DNA from: Ptychodera flava
Taxonomy: Eukaryota > Hemichordata > Enteropneusta > Ptychoderidae
Length of the DNA stretch: 64,000 nucleotides
Direction: 5' to 3'
Assembly: GCF_041260155.1 (NCBI RefSeq)
Contig: NC_091935.1
Coordinates: 6,253,501-6,317,500, forward strand
Part shown: positions 60,621-64,000 of the stretch, piece by piece
Position numbering within the stretch: the stretch's first letter is position 1
Layout of the letters: each line of letters opens with the position of its first letter
The notes under the pieces: generated by a model
The model's input: the letters and a program-made list of their open reading frames with translations, nothing else
The model's database searches: none
What the model was told of the DNA's origin: nothing
Made by a program: the position numbers and the translations under genes

Positions 60621-63600
60621 ATAATTTTGATAAATTTCATGATGCAATCATACACTGGCTGTTATCTCAACACTTGGTCTAAGCTTTGGTCTATGTATGA
60701 TATTGGTCGAAGTGTTATGCAAAGGTCAGCGTTGTGTCATGGGTCAACTTTGTGTCAAGGTTCAACCTTGTTGAGTTCAGAGTTTTGCTAAAGATTAAGG
60801 ATATTCAAAGTTTCATGCCAGTTTGGTTCAAGTTAGTGTCAAGGGTTACCACTGTGTCAGAGTTCAGGTGTCATGCACGGTGGAAAATGTAAAATCTATT
60901 ATCTGTAACATCACATGTACAGGATGTACAGTTCTGAAGAGTTATCATGGTCATCATGTTTGACGCCAGAATCACCAGTGCATATTAACATTCCTGATTT
61001 GTTCCTTTCACATTGGGAGTGGGAATTTATCAATAAAAAAAAGGGAGAAAGAAATGAAAGTAGAAACTGTGTCACCACATCATTTTTGTAAGAGACCAAA
61101 GATGAGAAACAATCTTTTTTTTAGTCAAAATTGTGAGATTTGAGTTTGTATTATTGAAGAAGCATACGAAGCCAGCTATCTATCATTGATGCATTGTGGG
61201 TAAATTCCTGTCTCATTATCAGACTCGGACAGATAACCTCTGTTTTGATAACAATCCCCCACCCATCCAAACAAATGACAAAAAACTACAATACATTACA
61301 CTTTAATCAGACTCGGTGACCTTTCCAATTTGGTCAATACTTTGGTATTTTCATACAATCTGAGACAAACATCTGTGAAAACATGACCACTGTCAGTTCA
61401 ACTGTACCGATTTTTGAAATGTAAAAGGTGTGTGAGATGAAGATGTGTATGTTTCTAACTGAAATTTACAATTCTTCTTAAAGCTAAAGAAGGATTTTGT
61501 TTCTCACTGTCGCACTCGTCTAGCCAGACAAGCTGGGTCAGCCCGTTTTTTCACATTTTAATACTTGGAAAATTGTAAATGCAAAAAGTGGTGCAGCGTT
61601 ACCGATGGCGGAAAGCATTATCTGCACAAAGTGGTACATTATCTGCACAAAGTGGTACAGCGGTACCGATGGCGGAAGCATTACCGATGCGGAAAGCATA
61701 TCTGTATACACCATAAAGACCTGGAGAGTGCATCCTCATCTTACTGTATGTCAGAATTACCACTGCATCTAAACATTCCTGTATAGTTTTCATGTCGGAA
61801 GTTGGATTTTAAGAGCTGCACAAGTCAGAACTAAACTTATCATTTCTTTGGCCTGAGTTAGATATCGAAACCTCATTACCAAATTATGTTTGACTGCCAT
61901 TGCTGTTGAATGCAAGGCCGGTGTGAACAAAGGCAGCTGTGGCATGTCTGTGACGGATTTGTGACACACCGTACTTGTGGCTAGCTAAACCTCACTGTAA
62001 AGCTATAACTTGTGATGTATGTTCAATCGTGTTTGTTTTGTGTGTAAAACACAGTTTCTTTTTCTTCTGTCCAAGTGATGTCAAAATATCTCGTGTGCAA
62101 CTTGTCAATGCCACCTGCATGTCTAAAATGTCAGATATTGTTGACAACGGAAAAATTTTTGTCCAGATTTTGATCGATTTTTGCATATTTTCACGAGTGT
62201 TGTGTTTGCAAAGCTAATAGTAGTAGTTTGAATATCAACATTCTTTAGGGTTAAGAAGACAATGTACAGGTTTTCAGCTCAAAAAATAATGAAAATATTA
62301 TCAACATTTTTGGCTATTGTCCCACTAACATGGTATTCAAGGCAGGTCAAGCCAGACATTGAGTTGCATAGTTAAACAAACATGTACAGAACAGGTCAAG
62401 TCAGGCTGTACCCTTAAACATGTATAAAGCTTGCTCATTAATTATGTTATATTTTATTTTAAAACAAGATTGATAGGAATCTAGGTGCTGCCAATTTTTT
62501 TTTGTTAACAAATTGTTTGAAAATGATTGATCGTAACATTTCTTCTCAAAACAAAAACTTGCCGACTTTAGGAACCAGAAAAAAAACGGTTTGGTCTACT
62601 ATTTCTGTTTTGATACAGGCAGCAATGCTTTCACTGCTTTGAAATTTAGCAACAGTTTCACAGGACTGGAGCACAAACAAGCTCTTAATATATATAATAA
62701 TTATGGTAGTACTTCAAGGAGGAACTGGTGGTTTAAAGTAAAAGGTGATTCATGACTTTGAAAAATTTTGAGATATTGGTTTTCTGACATACTTATATTC
62801 AAGGAGTGTTGATAAGGAATGGAATGGACAGAAAGTCAAGAATAAAATTGGAACAGTAGAATGGATATATTTATGACTTCCTGCCTCAATATTGTGTGAT
62901 TCAACATCTGTTGTTTGTTTATTGGTAGATTAGGGATTTTAGCTACTGTTCGTGGCCAAACGGAAACGTATGAAGATATATTTGCAAAGTAGAACACCAT
63001 CCTAGTGAAGGGTCTCACCAATGACCAAAAGTTTTGTCAATGAATCGGACTGAATTTAAGGAAACCGTGTTTAAAGTTTTACATAACCTCAATGCATGGG
63101 AAATGTAGCTTGTTCCAGATAATATTATCAATAATTTACAGACAGTACGCAACGGCAGAATAAGTAGCACGCCATAAACGTTGATGGTGTAAAGTATAGG
63201 TCACTGAATTTGCAATCTCTGTGTTGTAAATTTTGAGCAGTTATGGCCAGAAAGCTTCAGAATTAATTCATTATAAGAGAAGGCGTCTTTGGCTTGGGAC
63301 CATGTGTCAACAAACTAGTTATGCATGCAGTAGCATTATACTGTATCAATATAATACTAGGGAGGCCAACTGAAATTTTGAAATGTTCAATCTGCATTTT
63401 AATTAATGTAGTTTTTTAGATTTCAATGAGAGAAGCTAAACTTTTTTGAATTTTCGAAATTGGACGAACGGTTACAATTTTATAGCTTTTTAAAACATTC
63501 ACTTTTACTCTTTCTGTAGAAAGACAATACATATAATAACAATGGGAACAATGGGACAAAAATGAAGGAGTTTTAGCTGAAATTTACAGTAAATTTGCTG

Positions 63601-64000
63601 TAACTTTTGTAATAAAACATCTTTTTGTACCAAATTTGGCATGGAGATAGATTTCAATGGCACACATAAATGTATCCTAAAATTACGCGATTACGATGGT
63701 GGCCATATTGGATTTATCCATGGCAACGGATGAACGACACTTAACGAGAAATGGCAAAATGAAAATATTCAGCTCAAATGGCATAAGTGATATATCAAAT
63801 TGAAGGTCTTTTTGAGCTGATGACACTTTTGAATAGCTCTACTGCATTAAAACTACCTACAAAAAGTATTTTATCCAAATAAAGGCTTTCAAAACATCAC
63901 CACTGGGGCCATGTGGAGTTTTGACATTATTGGTAAAGGCTTCTTCAATTTTATCAGTTTCTGAACAATTTGAAACTTAGAATTTAATTTAAGGATTATT
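60621..64000. other. Right end, no gene seen
   Basis: No supported gene. A short tandem repeat (ATTATCTGCACAAAGTGGTA units) lies at about 61580-61690. 63.59-63.73 kb has 'accaaatttggcatggagatag' and 'gatggtggccatattggat', reminiscent of other interspersed repeats in the window but without clear ends. The rest shows nothing recognisable. Confidence 0.5.
61580..61690. repeat. Short tandem repeat with two interleaved units
   Basis: ATTATCTGCACAAAGTGGTA occurs twice in a row, flanked by repeated 'taccgatggcggaa' and 'gcattaccgatgcggaa'. Confidence 0.75.

Overview
The window is eukaryotic and looks like a metazoan, probably a marine invertebrate deuterostome (hemichordate, echinoderm or cephalochordate). 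It is AT-rich and has spliced genes with GT-AG introns, many long microsatellites, tRNA-derived SINEs and small terminal-inverted-repeat (TIR) elements. Species assignment is inference only. No bacterial features, rRNA genes, functional tRNA genes, CRISPR arrays or retroviral genes were seen.

Left half (2.8-34.3 kb, all minus strand): a cluster of Frizzled cysteine-rich domains (CRDs) of Frizzled-5/8 and 1/2/7 type. Three single-coding-exon genes (2795-3469, 13453-14067, 17232-17891) each encode signal peptide, one ten-cysteine CRD, a Thr/Pro-rich linker and a conserved C-terminal C-x-C-Q-C-E-C tail, with no seven-helix region and no netrin domain. From 34.2 down to 22.0 kb lie seven more CRD exons. 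Only the first has a start codon with a signal peptide. All junctions are phase 2, every internal exon is a multiple of three, and the last exon stops just after its tenth cysteine, about 100 bases before an AATAAA. I therefore read them as one gene for a secreted protein of about 971 residues with seven tandem Frizzled CRDs. A decayed eighth CRD exon lies in the last intron. The likely role is binding Wnt ligands (or other lipidated CRD ligands) outside the cell; that is inferred from the family.

Right half (38.6-59.6 kb, plus strand): two spliced single-pass membrane protein genes. The first (four exons, 122 residues) is a small type I protein. The second (six exons, 477 residues) has a mucin-like Thr/Pro stalk, an unrecognised Cys-containing ectodomain, one membrane helix and a cytoplasmic tail with two tandem PPHYEEI motifs (WW-domain ligands) and an NPTF motif.

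Between genes: at least eleven copies of one ~200-385 bp TIR family, three G-run-rich TIR elements, two larger TIR elements that host other elements, two SINEs, a 97-bp foldback, tiny hairpin insertions, three tandem-repeat-bearing elements and many microsatellites. The last ~4.4 kb hold no recognisable gene beyond a probable 3' UTR.
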